NCBI GenBank assembly: GCA_948146395.1
Contig: OX411552.1
Location: forward strand, 48,681,058-48,745,057
Direction of reading: 5' to 3'
Source: Fragum whitleyi
Lineage: Eukaryota > Mollusca > Bivalvia > Cardiida > Cardiidae
Length of the DNA stretch: 64,000 nucleotides
Positions 29,701-38,300 of this stretch are shown in pieces (positions within the stretch are counted from its first letter, which is position 1; each line of letters begins with the position of its first letter). Both the position numbers and the translations under genes were made by a program. Below the pieces are notes generated by a model that saw only the letters and a program-made list of their open reading frames with translations, searched no databases and was not told the DNA's origin.

Positions 29701-31793
29701 TATGTCATGATGATTGTACATAGTGAAATCAAACGACATTAAAATGGGTAAAGATATTTCCTGAAGCTAAAGGTAGTGGATCCGTAACAGTTCCGCAACA
29801 TTTCAGAACTCATGATCTTTCACAATGTTAAATGAGGTTTCCTAATGAAACTTCATTAGGAAACCTTGGTTAACATTCTTAAAGTTCATTAATTTCGAAG
29901 CGTTGTGGGTCAATTACGGGTCCGCTATCTTAAACATGACTTTTTTTTATTGTTTTTGATATGTGCAAATGGAACTGTGATTATAGTCCCTGATTAAAAG
30001 TAGGTCCTCGAGCTAGAAGATAGTTGAGCTAAAAGGAAGTTGAATCAGTGAGATGAGCGATTCTAGAAAACAATTATTCAGATGGTAAACTATATTTTCA
30101 GTATGGGTCATTTATCCGTAAAAGAAATCAGAAACCCAGCCGGATGTGAATTTCACAAGTATGGCCTGGCCGGGCAGAACGGTATAGTATCGATGAAAAC
30201 AAAGAAATGGACTATGAAGACTCTTGGAACTATAAGAAAAGAATTAAACCACACAAATGTAAGATTCTATGAAAGACTCAATTAACTATTCATATTTAGA
30301 GTTTTCCGAAATGGTCCTGTTTTCACGCAACAGCTCACATTTCAAGGGTAAGGGTCGGAAGCGAGTTTGCTGACTCGCTGTTGCTTTGGTGAAATTTGGG
30401 AGATTTCTACGAAAGACCGGTGGTGACTTCTTTTATTCACACTTCACGCTTCAAACATATGATATTGAAATGTGAAGTGTGAACTATAAAATATGAAGTG
30501 TGAACTGTGAAGTATGAACTTTGAATTATGAAGTGCGAACTTTGAAGTGTTAAGTGCGAACTTTGAAGTGTGAAGTGTGAACTATGAAGTTTGAAGTGTG
30601 AACCTTGAAGTGTGAAGTATGAAGTGTGAAGTTAGAAGTGTGAACTTGAAGTGTGAAGTTTGAAATGTTAACTGTAAACTGGGAAGTTTATATTTATGGC
30701 AACTTTGAAAAATTTAAACTTCACAGTTCACACTTCAAACTTCACACTTCAAAGTTCACACTTCACAGTTCACACTTCACACTTCAAAGTTCACACTTCG
30801 AACTTCAAAGTTCACACTTCACGCTTCACACTTCAAAGTTCACACTTCAAACTTCACAGTTCTCGCTTCACAGTTCACACTTCAAACTTCATACTTCAAA
30901 TTTCACAGTTCACACTTTATACTTCACACTTCAAAGTTCACGCTTCACATTTCAAAGTTCACACTTCAATGTTCACAGTTCACACTTCAAAGATATTATG
31001 TTTGAAGTGTGAAGTGTGAAGTTTAAATTTAAGAAATGCCACCTCCAGTTCACGCTTCAGAGTTCACATTTCAAAGAAAATATGTTTGAAGTGTGAAGCG
31101 TGAAGTGTGAATAAAAATGTAGGTCATTTTTTATTTGAAAAACTAACTCTATCGACAATTCTGGCTTGTAAGTGAGAAACAGGTGGTGTAGACTAACATC
31201 AGACTGCACATGTGTGCAGGCTGATGTTGGTCTATAGCTCCTGCCAAAGCAGTAATAGCATGGCAAGAGTTAATTATCAATTGAATTAGATCTATTTTGT
31301 CAGTTGATATATTTTTTTATTCATAATTTCATTAAAAATCAAACGTTCTCTATTGGCTCATCTTTTAAGCCAATTACAATGCTCGATCATTGGATCGTAA
31401 ACTAAAATTGAATTACGACATGGTGCATGTCGCATACGCTCATTTTAATGTTTGTTTTTTTCTTTTTTCCAGCGAACAATAGACATCCTAAAAATAGACA
31501 TCGAAGAAGCTGAATGGAAAGCAATCGATCAAATGATTGATAGCGGCGACATTTACAAAGTTAGACAACTTTTGGTGGAACTACATTTCAAAATAAGGGG
31601 AAGTAACTTTACCTACCCGCTGTCAGTGTTAAAGAGACTATACGATTCAGGTTTTAGAGTGTTTAACAGAGAGAGAAACGTATTCTGTCCACATTGTAAT
31701 GTATATTATGAGAGTCTCGGTTATTTTATTTCGTATAATATCGAAATGTGTTATATTAATACAAGGATATTAGATAAATATGAATATAAGTGA
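15399..31793 (+). CDS. METTL24-like: METTL24-like membrane-anchored methyltransferase, complete 6-exon gene
   Basis: Six exons join with consistent phases: 15399-15501, 16654-16786, 26371-26511, 29223-29297, 30102-30258 and 31473-31793. Together they are 930 nt, or 309 residues plus TGA. All introns are GT-AG. The protein starts with a short basic N-terminus and one hydrophobic segment (about residues 9-27), so a type II membrane or signal-anchor topology is likely. Family hallmarks are a CLVYSFG strand (119-126), [10 protein letters not shown] (142-151), and a KIDIEEAEW block (210-218) followed by a [10 protein letters not shown] strand. These match the METTL24/FkbM-like methyltransferase fold, which uses S-adenosylmethionine; the substrate is unknown. 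Human METTL24 is somewhat longer (about 366 residues, from memory). The Met at 15399 is chosen because it directly precedes the hydrophobic segment; an in-frame upstream ATG lies at 15249. A tttttcag just upstream may instead mark a 5'UTR intron. Intron 2 is about 9.6 kb and full of transposable elements. Confidence 0.85.
15502..16653. other. METTL24-like intron 1
   Basis: Non-coding. Near 15920-15980 there is a degenerate arm of the 4517-4767 MITE family. Otherwise no feature recognised. Confidence 0.5.
16654..16786 (+). CDS. METTL24-like: METTL24-like exon 2
   Basis: The acceptor is a T-rich tract ending in aacag, and the donor is GTAGGT. The exon enters in phase 1 and leaves in phase 2. 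The peptide starts [13 protein letters not shown] and ends LSLIHR. It has no catalytic motif and probably forms the stem or N-terminal helical region before the methyltransferase fold. Confidence 0.75.
16857..17104. mobile_element. Palindromic MITE, about 248 bp
   Basis: The arms GGGCTCGTTTTACTAAACAT and ATGTTTAGTATAACAGGCCCC are inverted and continue with CTTACGA...TCGTAAG. A central perfect hairpin (ATTGGAATCGTCTT) is also present. Confidence 0.75.
17105..17208. mobile_element. AGCCCTGCGTTCAGGA palindromic MITE
   Basis: Inverted ends CAGCCCTGCGTTCAGGA and TCCTCAACGCATGGATG around a GCAAAGCGGGG centre. Relatives lie at 39470-39600, 42640-42915 and 52034-52150. Confidence 0.6.
17607..17876. 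mobile_element. GTGACCCGTCA foldback MITE, copy 2
   Basis: Same ends as 14792-15013, with an internal hairpin TAGTCAGACTGCGCGG...GCGCAGACTGACTA. A truncated relative precedes it at 17518-17600. Confidence 0.75.
17928..19193 (+). mobile_element. Helentron/Pearl-like non-autonomous element
   Basis: The left end AAGTGCTCAAGGTGAACTAT is a truncated form of the TTAGCTCACCTGAGC palindrome. The interior has degenerate tandem segments (TTGCTGTNGGGTCCC-like). The right end is a hairpin TAGGACCATCATAGTCCT followed by CTTGTTT. No coding capacity. Confidence 0.6.
19388..19702. mobile_element. TATCATGCA MITE family, copy 1
   Basis: Starts TTTATCATGCATTGAAGCCT and ends ACATGTTATTCTCTATT. It contains GATATCA palindromes and a long inverted pair around CTCGTCCTGA. 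Four more copies are in the window. Confidence 0.65.
20173..20497. mobile_element. TATCATGCA MITE family, copy 2
   Basis: Same layout as 19388-19702, including TGTTATCAGGCCTCGGC mirrored by CCTCGAGAGATAACA. Confidence 0.65.
20701..20800 (+). repeat. (CAA)n and A-rich tract
   Basis: Short CAA repeats, then a long A run at 20751-20781. It causes antisense Phe/Val-rich frames only. Confidence 0.85.
20800..21497. other. Non-coding part of METTL24-like intron 2
   Basis: Several GGTTACCATGACAAC-like segments suggest an old, degenerate tandem repeat (21112, 21272, 21434, 22450). No gene seen. Confidence 0.4.
21498..21815 (+). mobile_element. Short Helentron/Pearl-like element
   Basis: The left palindrome TTAGCTCACCTGAGCACAAC...GTGCTCAAGGTGAGC and the right-end hairpin AGGGCCATTCTGGCCCT followed by CTTGT are both intact. 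The element is only about 320 bp, so it shows both termini of the family cleanly. Confidence 0.7.
22882..24960 (+). mobile_element. TTAGCTCACCTGGGC element with nested insertion
   Basis: The left palindrome is at 22884-22916. Internal blocks contain CAGACAGCTTTCATATTTGG and GACCC(T/C)GGGGTCATATTTGG, at 23119-23200, 24651-24740 and 24827-24910. Interrupted at 23222-24603 by a second element, after which the block resumes with CATAGAAACAAAGGGCGAAA. Confidence 0.6.
23222..24603 (+). mobile_element. TTAGCTCCACTGGCC element with 154-bp tandem repeats
   Basis: The left palindrome CTCCACTGGCCGAAGGCCAG is followed by a GTCCGTCC-rich tract. About seven tandem units with GAAACTTTACCAGAATGTTCC then follow, at about 154-bp spacing (starts near 23378, 23533, 23687, 23841, 23995). 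The right end is GATACAGGCCCTCTTGGGCC followed by TCTTGTTC. This architecture matches bivalve Pearl/Helentron-like elements. Confidence 0.7.
25075..25740 (+). mobile_element. 3' portion of a second tandem-repeat element
   Basis: Degenerate copies of the same repeat (near 25155, 25318 and 25469), ending GCGATACAGACCATCTTGGG and CCTCTTGTTC. The left end is missing or unrecognisable. Confidence 0.55.
25741..26370. other. Intron sequence before METTL24-like exon 3
   Basis: Non-coding. Contains the inverted pair TCGTAACTTCAGCTTTG/CAAAGCTGAAGCTACGAGG near 26144-26183. Nothing else identified. Confidence 0.45.
26371..26511 (+). CDS. METTL24-like: METTL24-like exon 3 (start of methyltransferase fold)
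   Basis: The acceptor is aataatgcag and the donor GTAAGT; phase 2 in and out. It encodes [12 protein letters not shown] and then PCLVYSFG, the first beta strand and glycine motif of the SAM-binding fold. The exon is short and only revealed by phase-consistent splicing; the antisense frame is open here but meaningless. Confidence 0.85.
26662..26822. mobile_element. 161-bp palindromic MITE, copy 5
   Basis: A clean copy with TTAA on both flanks (TTTAAGGTAG...CTACCTTAAC). It lies 150 bp after METTL24-like exon 3. Confidence 0.85.
27199..27378. mobile_element. TATCATGCA MITE family, truncated copy 3
   Basis: Carries the left half and part of the central region. It stops after TGGTCGAGGTTTGGAG. 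Confidence 0.55.
27443..27762. mobile_element. TATCATGCA MITE family, copy 4
   Basis: A full-length relative of 19388-19702. Directly after it (27770-27880) lies a hairpin repeat GGTCAGACGGTGCGGCTGCA, also seen near 38950-39060 and 62977-63070. Confidence 0.6.
27880..29222. other. Intron sequence between exons 3 and 4
   Basis: Mostly unassigned AT-rich sequence. 28745-28860 carries a degenerate arm of the 4517-4767 MITE family and 28905-29030 is A/T-rich low complexity. Confidence 0.4.
29223..29297 (+). CDS. METTL24-like: METTL24-like exon 4
   Basis: A 75-nt exon after acceptor tttccttttcag, with donor GTAGGG; phase 2 in and out. It encodes [11 protein letters not shown] and then [10 protein letters not shown], the second strand of the fold, ending in the acidic residue expected to contact SAM. 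It joins exon 5 to give DPSMGH. Confidence 0.85.
29770..29932. mobile_element. 161-bp palindromic MITE, copy 6
   Basis: Diverged copy in METTL24-like intron 4 (AAGGTAGTGGATCCGTAACA...). Confidence 0.8.
30102..30258 (+). CDS. METTL24-like: METTL24-like exon 5
   Basis: The acceptor is tatattttcag and the donor GTAAGA; phase 2 in, phase 0 out. It encodes [10 protein letters not shown], then [10 protein letters not shown] and [13 protein letters not shown], matching the central part of METTL24-type proteins. An alternative acceptor at 30081 would be possible but breaks the join to exon 4. Confidence 0.85.
30438..31112. repeat. Strand-switching TTCACACTTCAAA minisatellite
   Basis: 30465-30670 is built from GAAGTGTGAACTTTGAAGTG-type units. 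30718-30992 is built from the inverse, TTCACACTTCAAAG. The orientation switches again near 31003 and 31080. It makes a large potential hairpin in METTL24-like intron 5 and gives Ser/His/Phe repeat frames that are not genes. Confidence 0.85.
31473..31793 (+). CDS. METTL24-like: METTL24-like exon 6 (terminal coding exon)
   Basis: The acceptor follows a long T/C tract (tcttttttccag). It encodes 106 residues plus [18 protein letters not shown] is the family core motif, followed by [10 protein letters not shown], a variable region with CPHC, and a C-terminal tail. The stop lies directly beside a long GA microsatellite. The last 82 nt of the coding sequence are repeated downstream in a tandem duplicate. 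Confidence 0.85.
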   Translation, partial: RTIDILKIDIEEAEWKAIDQMIDSGDIYKVRQLLVELHFKIRGSNFTYPLSVLKRLYDSGFRVFNRERNVFCPHCNVYYESLGYFISYNIEMCYINTRILDKYEYK

Positions 31794-31795
31794 TA

Positions 31796-31826
31796 AGGAG
31801 AGAGAGGGGGGGGGAGAGAGAGAGAG

Positions 31827-31919
<93 letters not shown>
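31796..31919 (+). repeat. (GA)n microsatellite 1
   Basis: Starts four bases after the METTL24-like stop codon. Confidence 0.9.
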
Positions 31920-31921
<2 letters not shown>

Positions 31922-32040
31922 AAAGAGTGTCGGGGGGGGGGGTATTTATGCAATTTATTAGAGTCTCGGTTATTTTATTTCGTATAATATCAAAATGTGT
32001 TATATTAATACAAGGATATTAGATAAATATGAATATAAGT

Positions 32041-32217
<177 letters not shown>

Positions 32218-32398
32218 TCGGGGGGGGGGGGGGTATTTATGCAATTTATTTATGCCTATATATATCGTAAGCATACAAGCCTCATGATTTAATTCGGAGT
32301 AAAACCAAAGGTAGTTAATCATACAGCTTTAATGTCACCCGGATGTCGTGTTCCACCAAGATTTTAGCGTTTTGTAATTATATAATTCAGTTAGATTT

Positions 32399-32559
32399 AA
32401 GGTAGTAGACCCGTAATAGTTCCGCAGCATTACGGTCCACAAATTCTTTCACAGGTGTTAACCGAGGTTTCCTCTAAAACCACCAGGAAACCTCTTTTAA
32501 CACTTTTTAATTTCATTACTTCTGAAATGTTGCAAAACAATTACGGGTCCACTACCTTT
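32399..32559. mobile_element. 161-bp palindromic MITE, copy 7
   Basis: Arms TTAAGGTAGTAGACCCG and CGGGTCCACTACCTTTAA, with a diverged loop. Confidence 0.8.
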
Positions 32560-32754
32560 AAAGCTCGTAACTCGTAACTTAAACATAATCGTTAACTACC
32601 ATAACAGCTACCGATAATATCAAGGGGGATAATACTAAATGTATTTTTCAGAAATAATAATTCGTGATTTCGATTACTGATGATTTTTATCAGTTCTTCA
32701 GCGCCTTAAAGCCAGGTGTAGACACACGTATACCAACCAGTCAACCAGTGTTTT

Positions 32755-33010
32755 TATCTATTATCATACAATACAGCATGTAACGTTATTGATCTGATAT
32801 CACGTACCTGATAATATAAAATGATATCAGGTCCTCTAATTTTAGAAACAATTCGTATATTAATTGTTTAGACCAAGACCTTTTATAACGGAATTTCTTT
32901 GATTGTAAAGGTTTCATAAAATTTAAGCATAATATGTAAGTGTCTTCAGAATCGACATTGTCTGGTCTCAGCTGTGGAAATCAACATGACTCGATATTGC
33001 CAGTCGTCAT
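32755..33010. mobile_element. TATCATGCA MITE family, degenerate copy 5
   Basis: Retains CTGATATCACGTACCTGATA and TTTTAGAAACAATTCG but is truncated on the right. Confidence 0.45.
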
Positions 33011-33668
33011 GATGAATTCTTAAAGCTGCTCTTTCACAGTTTTTTATATAAAGAATACAAAACTTGTTCTTACATTAGGAAATGTGTATTTTTAGACTTA
33101 AGAATGGCCCAGAGCATTGGCACAAAAAACAACATATTTCAATAATTTTGTAACTTATTTTTTCGAAGTGGCAAGATCAGTTAGGGATCCAGTCTATTTA
33201 TTTCCTGTCTATATATTACAAAATTGTTATTTTATATGAATAATCTTTCAATATTGCTTGTATTGATATGAAGTTTCAAGCTGTCAAATACTTTAACTTT
33301 AATCTTTGATTGAATAAGACAAACATGCCGAATGTCAAGCGAAAATAGTTGGCTCGAAATTGAAGAAAATTTTTTTAGCGTTAGTAGTCACTTTATTTTT
33401 CAGAATGAACTTAACCTAAATTCGGATATATCGGTCTTTCTTTCGATGCATTACCAGATTGAATCTTATTATTTTAAAGGCTTCAACATGATGAGGTAGT
33501 TCATTCCGATTGATTTTACGAAAACTGTTAAAATCCACATTTTCCCAATCTGTGCAAGAGCAGTCTTAAAAGACATTGACGTATTATTCTCTAAAGATAT
33601 CTCTTAATATGTTAGAACATGTTGAAATCAACCCAGTTTCTTTTAACTACATATTTCACGGTTTACAT
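33011..33668. other. Intergenic stretch, nothing recognised
   Basis: AT-rich, with no open frame of note, no splice-consistent exon and no repeat shared with the rest of the window. Confidence 0.4.
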
Positions 33669-33936
33669 AATTGTGACCCGTCATGCAAAAAAGGACCATC
33701 TGGGAAGTGCGTAAAGTTTCGACCGTTGTCAGACTGCGCGGATTGCGCAGCCTGACAAAGGTCGAAACTTTTCGCTCGTTACTAATTTTTTGAAAATAGA
33801 ATAATCAATCTACCTTCCTATAAAAGAATTTTTTGAAAAGCGACCACTGGTTTTCCTGTACTAGAATCTATCTCTTCTTCAAACAAGTTTTTACGGACTT
33901 CCCATCTGGTCCCTTTTCGCGTGATAGGTCACATTT
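33669..33936. mobile_element. GTGACCCGTCA foldback MITE, copy 3
   Basis: Arms ATTGTGACCCGTCATGC and GCGTGATAGGTCACATTT. The internal hairpin is GTTGTCAGACTGCGCGG...GCGCAGCCTGACAA. Confidence 0.8.
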
Positions 33937-35078
33937 AATAATGCTCAGTTCGTTATTTTATTGTTATATGTATGCGCGTGGTATTTACAACAATTTAACC
34001 CAGTCCTTTACACTCCCACTTTTTGACGTCCACGGAGAAAAAAAATGGGGAACATTGTGGAAAAATAAGAAATTAAAATTTGCAAGATAGCAGTCATTCC
34101 ACTCCCCTAACTAAATGAGATTAAAAATTGGAAACTGTGACAAAAATTGTCGTCTACCATTTGCAACTTGTGAGTGGTTGTCAATATCGCGTCATATCTC
34201 GTCAGTAGGCGATCAAAAACTTTGTCATTTCTCTCGGATCTATTGCCATGGTTACGCGCCTTTTTAAAGATCTAACTTCGATATGAGCTTTTTGCCAAAC
34301 CAGTTGTTGTAAATATCACGCCCTTCCATATTTTTTTACTATTTTTCGTGCAATTTTTACAAAATTCCATGTATTTTGAATTAAATGTTAGATTCTGATT
34401 TTTTTTCTATCAGTCGTAAGTTATTTTTAGGTTATCATGAATCCGATAACTTGAAATCCAAAGGCGGCTATATAAATAAAATACAAATGTCAGTTTAACC
34501 TTTTATCTTTTATAGGCCTATATGTCCTCTTGTTTTTTTTTTCTTTTTTTGTTAAATAAATATAATGAAAAGAATTACAGTTTCATGTAAGGATTCCCAA
34601 GTTATTATTGGTTTTATGCATTTTCATACATCGTTTCAGGGGTTGACCATAACTATTTCATCCTTCCTCCAGAAAATACCTTCTTAAATGACATCAAATT
34701 ATACTTTCAGCTTTCTAACCAAGATATACTACATTACAAACAATTTACAACTTATCAAATTTCAAAGAATTTGCAGACATTAATTCATTGTGGGTTGAAA
34801 CGGAAAGTAGACTTCAAAATTCCTTTTCAGGCAATTTCTTCTCTTTTTTTCCCAAATTTTCTTCTTATTATCACTTTTAGTGCACAAAATTTGAGATCTG
34901 TGCGAAAAAGGTAATTCAGACAGGTAAAAATAGTTATTTTGTCATTTAAGCAGATATTCCTAGAAAACACGTCTTTTGATTTGTAGCTTTATTTGAGCTG
35001 TGGCTACCGTTCGATTTGTTGTTACAAAATCAATGATTTGACTTCCTATTTTGGATTTATCGTTCAACAGCTTGTCTT
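33937..35078. other. Intergenic region between the two convergent genes
   Basis: Presumably includes the P450 3'UTR (TTTATT-rich on the minus strand just below 35079). No separate gene seen. Confidence 0.4.
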
Positions 35079-35301
35079 TCATTTCGTTGCACTTCTCTCT
35101 TTCACCACACAGTAAAAAGGTTTTGGTGTGAACAGGAAAGCAGAATTAAAGTTATCTCCCCTGGGGTCACATGGTCCGCAGTTTCCGGAGGAAGGTATAA
35201 ATTCCCACTTCTGGAGTAGATGGGACAGGTAGAGAAATAGTCTCGTGACCGCCAGCGTAAGTCCTGGACACTTCCTTCTACCCACACCGAACGGCATCCA
35301 G
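35079..35301 (-). CDS. P450 exon 6 (heme-binding, C-terminus)
   Basis: The acceptor is cattttttttcag and the exon enters in phase 2. It encodes [20 protein letters not shown], in which the Cys is the thiolate heme ligand, then a C-terminal region ending KERSATK and stop. The terminal [13 protein letters not shown] segment has two cysteines, which is unusual but not disruptive. Confidence 0.95.
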
Positions 35302-38300
35302 CTGAAAAAAATGAAAAACAGAAATAACCACTAAAATTAGCGTAGCGATCTGCACGCAAATACGCAGTTGCATACTCATCGTGACGCCGAATGGGAAAGG
35401 GCAATCTTGAACTAAAGCGACCCCCCCCCCCCAATGAGATATGCAATTAACCACCCATTGTTATCTTAATGGTTTTATGGCCCTTATCTCAATCACTTAA
35501 TCACCTTGTATACTCTATGAAGAGATACACATACAGAGGCTGACAGGCATATATTGATTTAATCATTTTTTACTTATTGAGAAAAGTATTTCGTTAATTA
35601 TTGGTAAAATTATTTTAAAGAACTAAATATCTCTTTTATTTTATCATTTAGGTAATGATAATATATATATTTTTTGCATTTTTTAACTTGGCATAGAAAA
35701 GAAAAGTGTTTGTGATGCATCCTTTCAATCTTTGTAAAAACACTGATAAAAAATGAAACAATTTTGTTTTTAGAAATAATTCTTCAATAACAAAATAGCT
35801 GTAAATATGATGTTAAGAAAACTCTTAAATAAAATCGATTTGAATGATTGAAAAGGGATAATTAATGTCCTCCTTTTGATTCAATGTTTCGATTCTGCAG
35901 AAAGATTTTATGGGTTATAACATATTTGTATGGAGATAAAAGTAATTTTACCAAAATATTTTCTTTGAAATAAATTCTTTCTTAACATTGCTGCAAGTTC
36001 AAACTTTTAATATATATAATTTCCTACCTTCAATTGATTTGGAATGTTTCATCAGTTTTTGTTACTTCCTAATTTGCAAATTTTATTTTATCACAGTGTT
36101 TATAAGATGGAAATAAATAAAGTTTAATCTTGAACTTTCTGTTTCAATAATATATAAATATATTTTTTTTTCACTTTTTTCAAATCAATTAATGAGATAA
36201 AGATTACCAATAATGATCAATGTCATGTGTAGAATATAAAGGGTGATTGACCCCCTAGGGTGATTCAAACAGATAAACAATTAGCTTATCAGTAGGGGTC
36301 TTGAATATACAACATTCCTTAAACCAGGTCTTTAATCTCTCTGAATCACCCTAGGGGGTCAATCACCCTTTATATTCTACACATGACATTGACCATTATT
36401 GGTCATCATTATTTCATAAATTGATATAAAAAATAAAAATAAAAATAGAATATTATATTTTATTCCAATAGAAAGTTCATGATTTTTTTAAGTGTTTAAA
36501 GTTATATTTATTTATGGCTTAAAACACTGTGATTATATTAAATCTAAAAATTAGGAAATGACAAAAAGCGATAAAATGAACAAGATCAATTGAATGTAGG
36601 AATTTATATACATAAAAAATGATTGAACTTGCAGAAATGTTAAGAAAAAGTTTATTTCAAAAAAAAGTTTGTTTTTGTAAAAAATACGTTTATCTCTTCT
36701 CAAATATGTTTTTACCAATAAAATCTTGCTATAGAATTGAAACATTGCTGTAAAAGGAGGACATTATTTATCGCTTTTCAATCATTCCATGCAATTTTAT
36801 TTAAGAGTTTTCTAAATAGCATAGCTAGTAGCTACGGCTACTTTGTGATTTAGGAATTATTTTTCTTTAAGCAAAATTGTTTCATCTTTTATCAGTTTTT
36901 TTAACGACGATCGAAAGTTAAAGGTGCATCAGAAACAGTTTTCTTTTCGATGCCAAGTTTAAAAATTGCGAAAAAAAATCTCTTAATGATATAATAAATG
37001 AGATATTTAGAAATTTAAAATAATATAACCAATAATCAAGGAAATAATTTTCTCAGTAAGTAAAATCAATATAATATAGCCTATATAGCCTATTATATTT
37101 GAAATACATCTGAACTGGAATTTATGTAATTATATTTTTTTCGAAATTCGGCTTAATCTAATGGGGTTATTATTGAGTTTTCTTGGTCTTAAAATAATCC
37201 CACTTTGCGTAAAAACGTCATAAAAACGCCGGTGAAACTTTTGGTGTTCATTTGTTTTTACACACATAAACATATTATTATTTTAACTTCATATTCAAAA
37301 TACGTCTAGATTATATTTCGCAAATATAAAAAAATCACCAATATCTCTTTAACAAACGGATATATAGATCTCAAAGCTCGTCTTAAAATTGTCCCACTAA
37401 CGCGTTTTTTTCGACGTTTGAACGTCAGGTCAATATATAAATATTGTCTAAAATAGTTCTCGTTCACAGAACCAGTCAAAAACTTGTGTAAAATTTTAAT
37501 TTCCATCCATTCAACCTTAATAAATTTTAACACCATTGTTTGATTGGAAACTTGTACGGTTTTAATTCGAATCAAATTCAGTTTCGTTTCGGTTCGGATT
37601 TTGCTTTCAATTGTTTCCGTCGTGCTGCTCTCGCAAATTGATTGTGATATAAATCACGTTTCTGTAAAATGTTGTCATTTTTACTTTGACTAGATTGTAT
37701 ATTATTGTATATTTTACAAATGAGTGACTGAATATAAACTATTTTCCTCGCTTTTCGTCGTATTTTACTTGAAAATCATCAATTTTACGTCATATATAAA
37801 CGGACGTCATTTGTTACAGTAGTGACCGCCAACTTTTGCCGTTACGTCATTGCATTCTGAAATCATTCACTCTGTCGATTTCACGACGTTGTTAACTAAA
37901 CCTGTAGATAACTTGATATATATTACGGACATGAACATTTCGTTGAACAAAGAGCACCGTACCGTGGGCCAACGCTCGACTGCATTTGCTGGATACATGT
38001 AATGCAAAAAACCTCAGTCGAAAACAGGATGCTTTCAGAGTTATCCTTCTTGATGGCTCTTGTGATGGTGCACATGTGTTAAAGATCTATTTCAGAGATA
38101 TGACAAAGGTTAAAATTTGTCACGCTGACGAAAACGCCAACGTAAACGCAAACACCAACAACAACGCAAACGCGAATGACGCCAAGGTGATCAAATACCT
38201 CGGGTTAGCTCCGATAATAGCCAAGATAAAAAAAATATTACATACGTTTTCATGTAGACGTGTGTGTTGGGTAAAAGTTTTCCATAATTATCCAAAAATC

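Noticed and set aside
30653..31019. His/Ser/Phe-repeat frames
   Set aside because: Translation of the TTCACACTTCAAA minisatellite.
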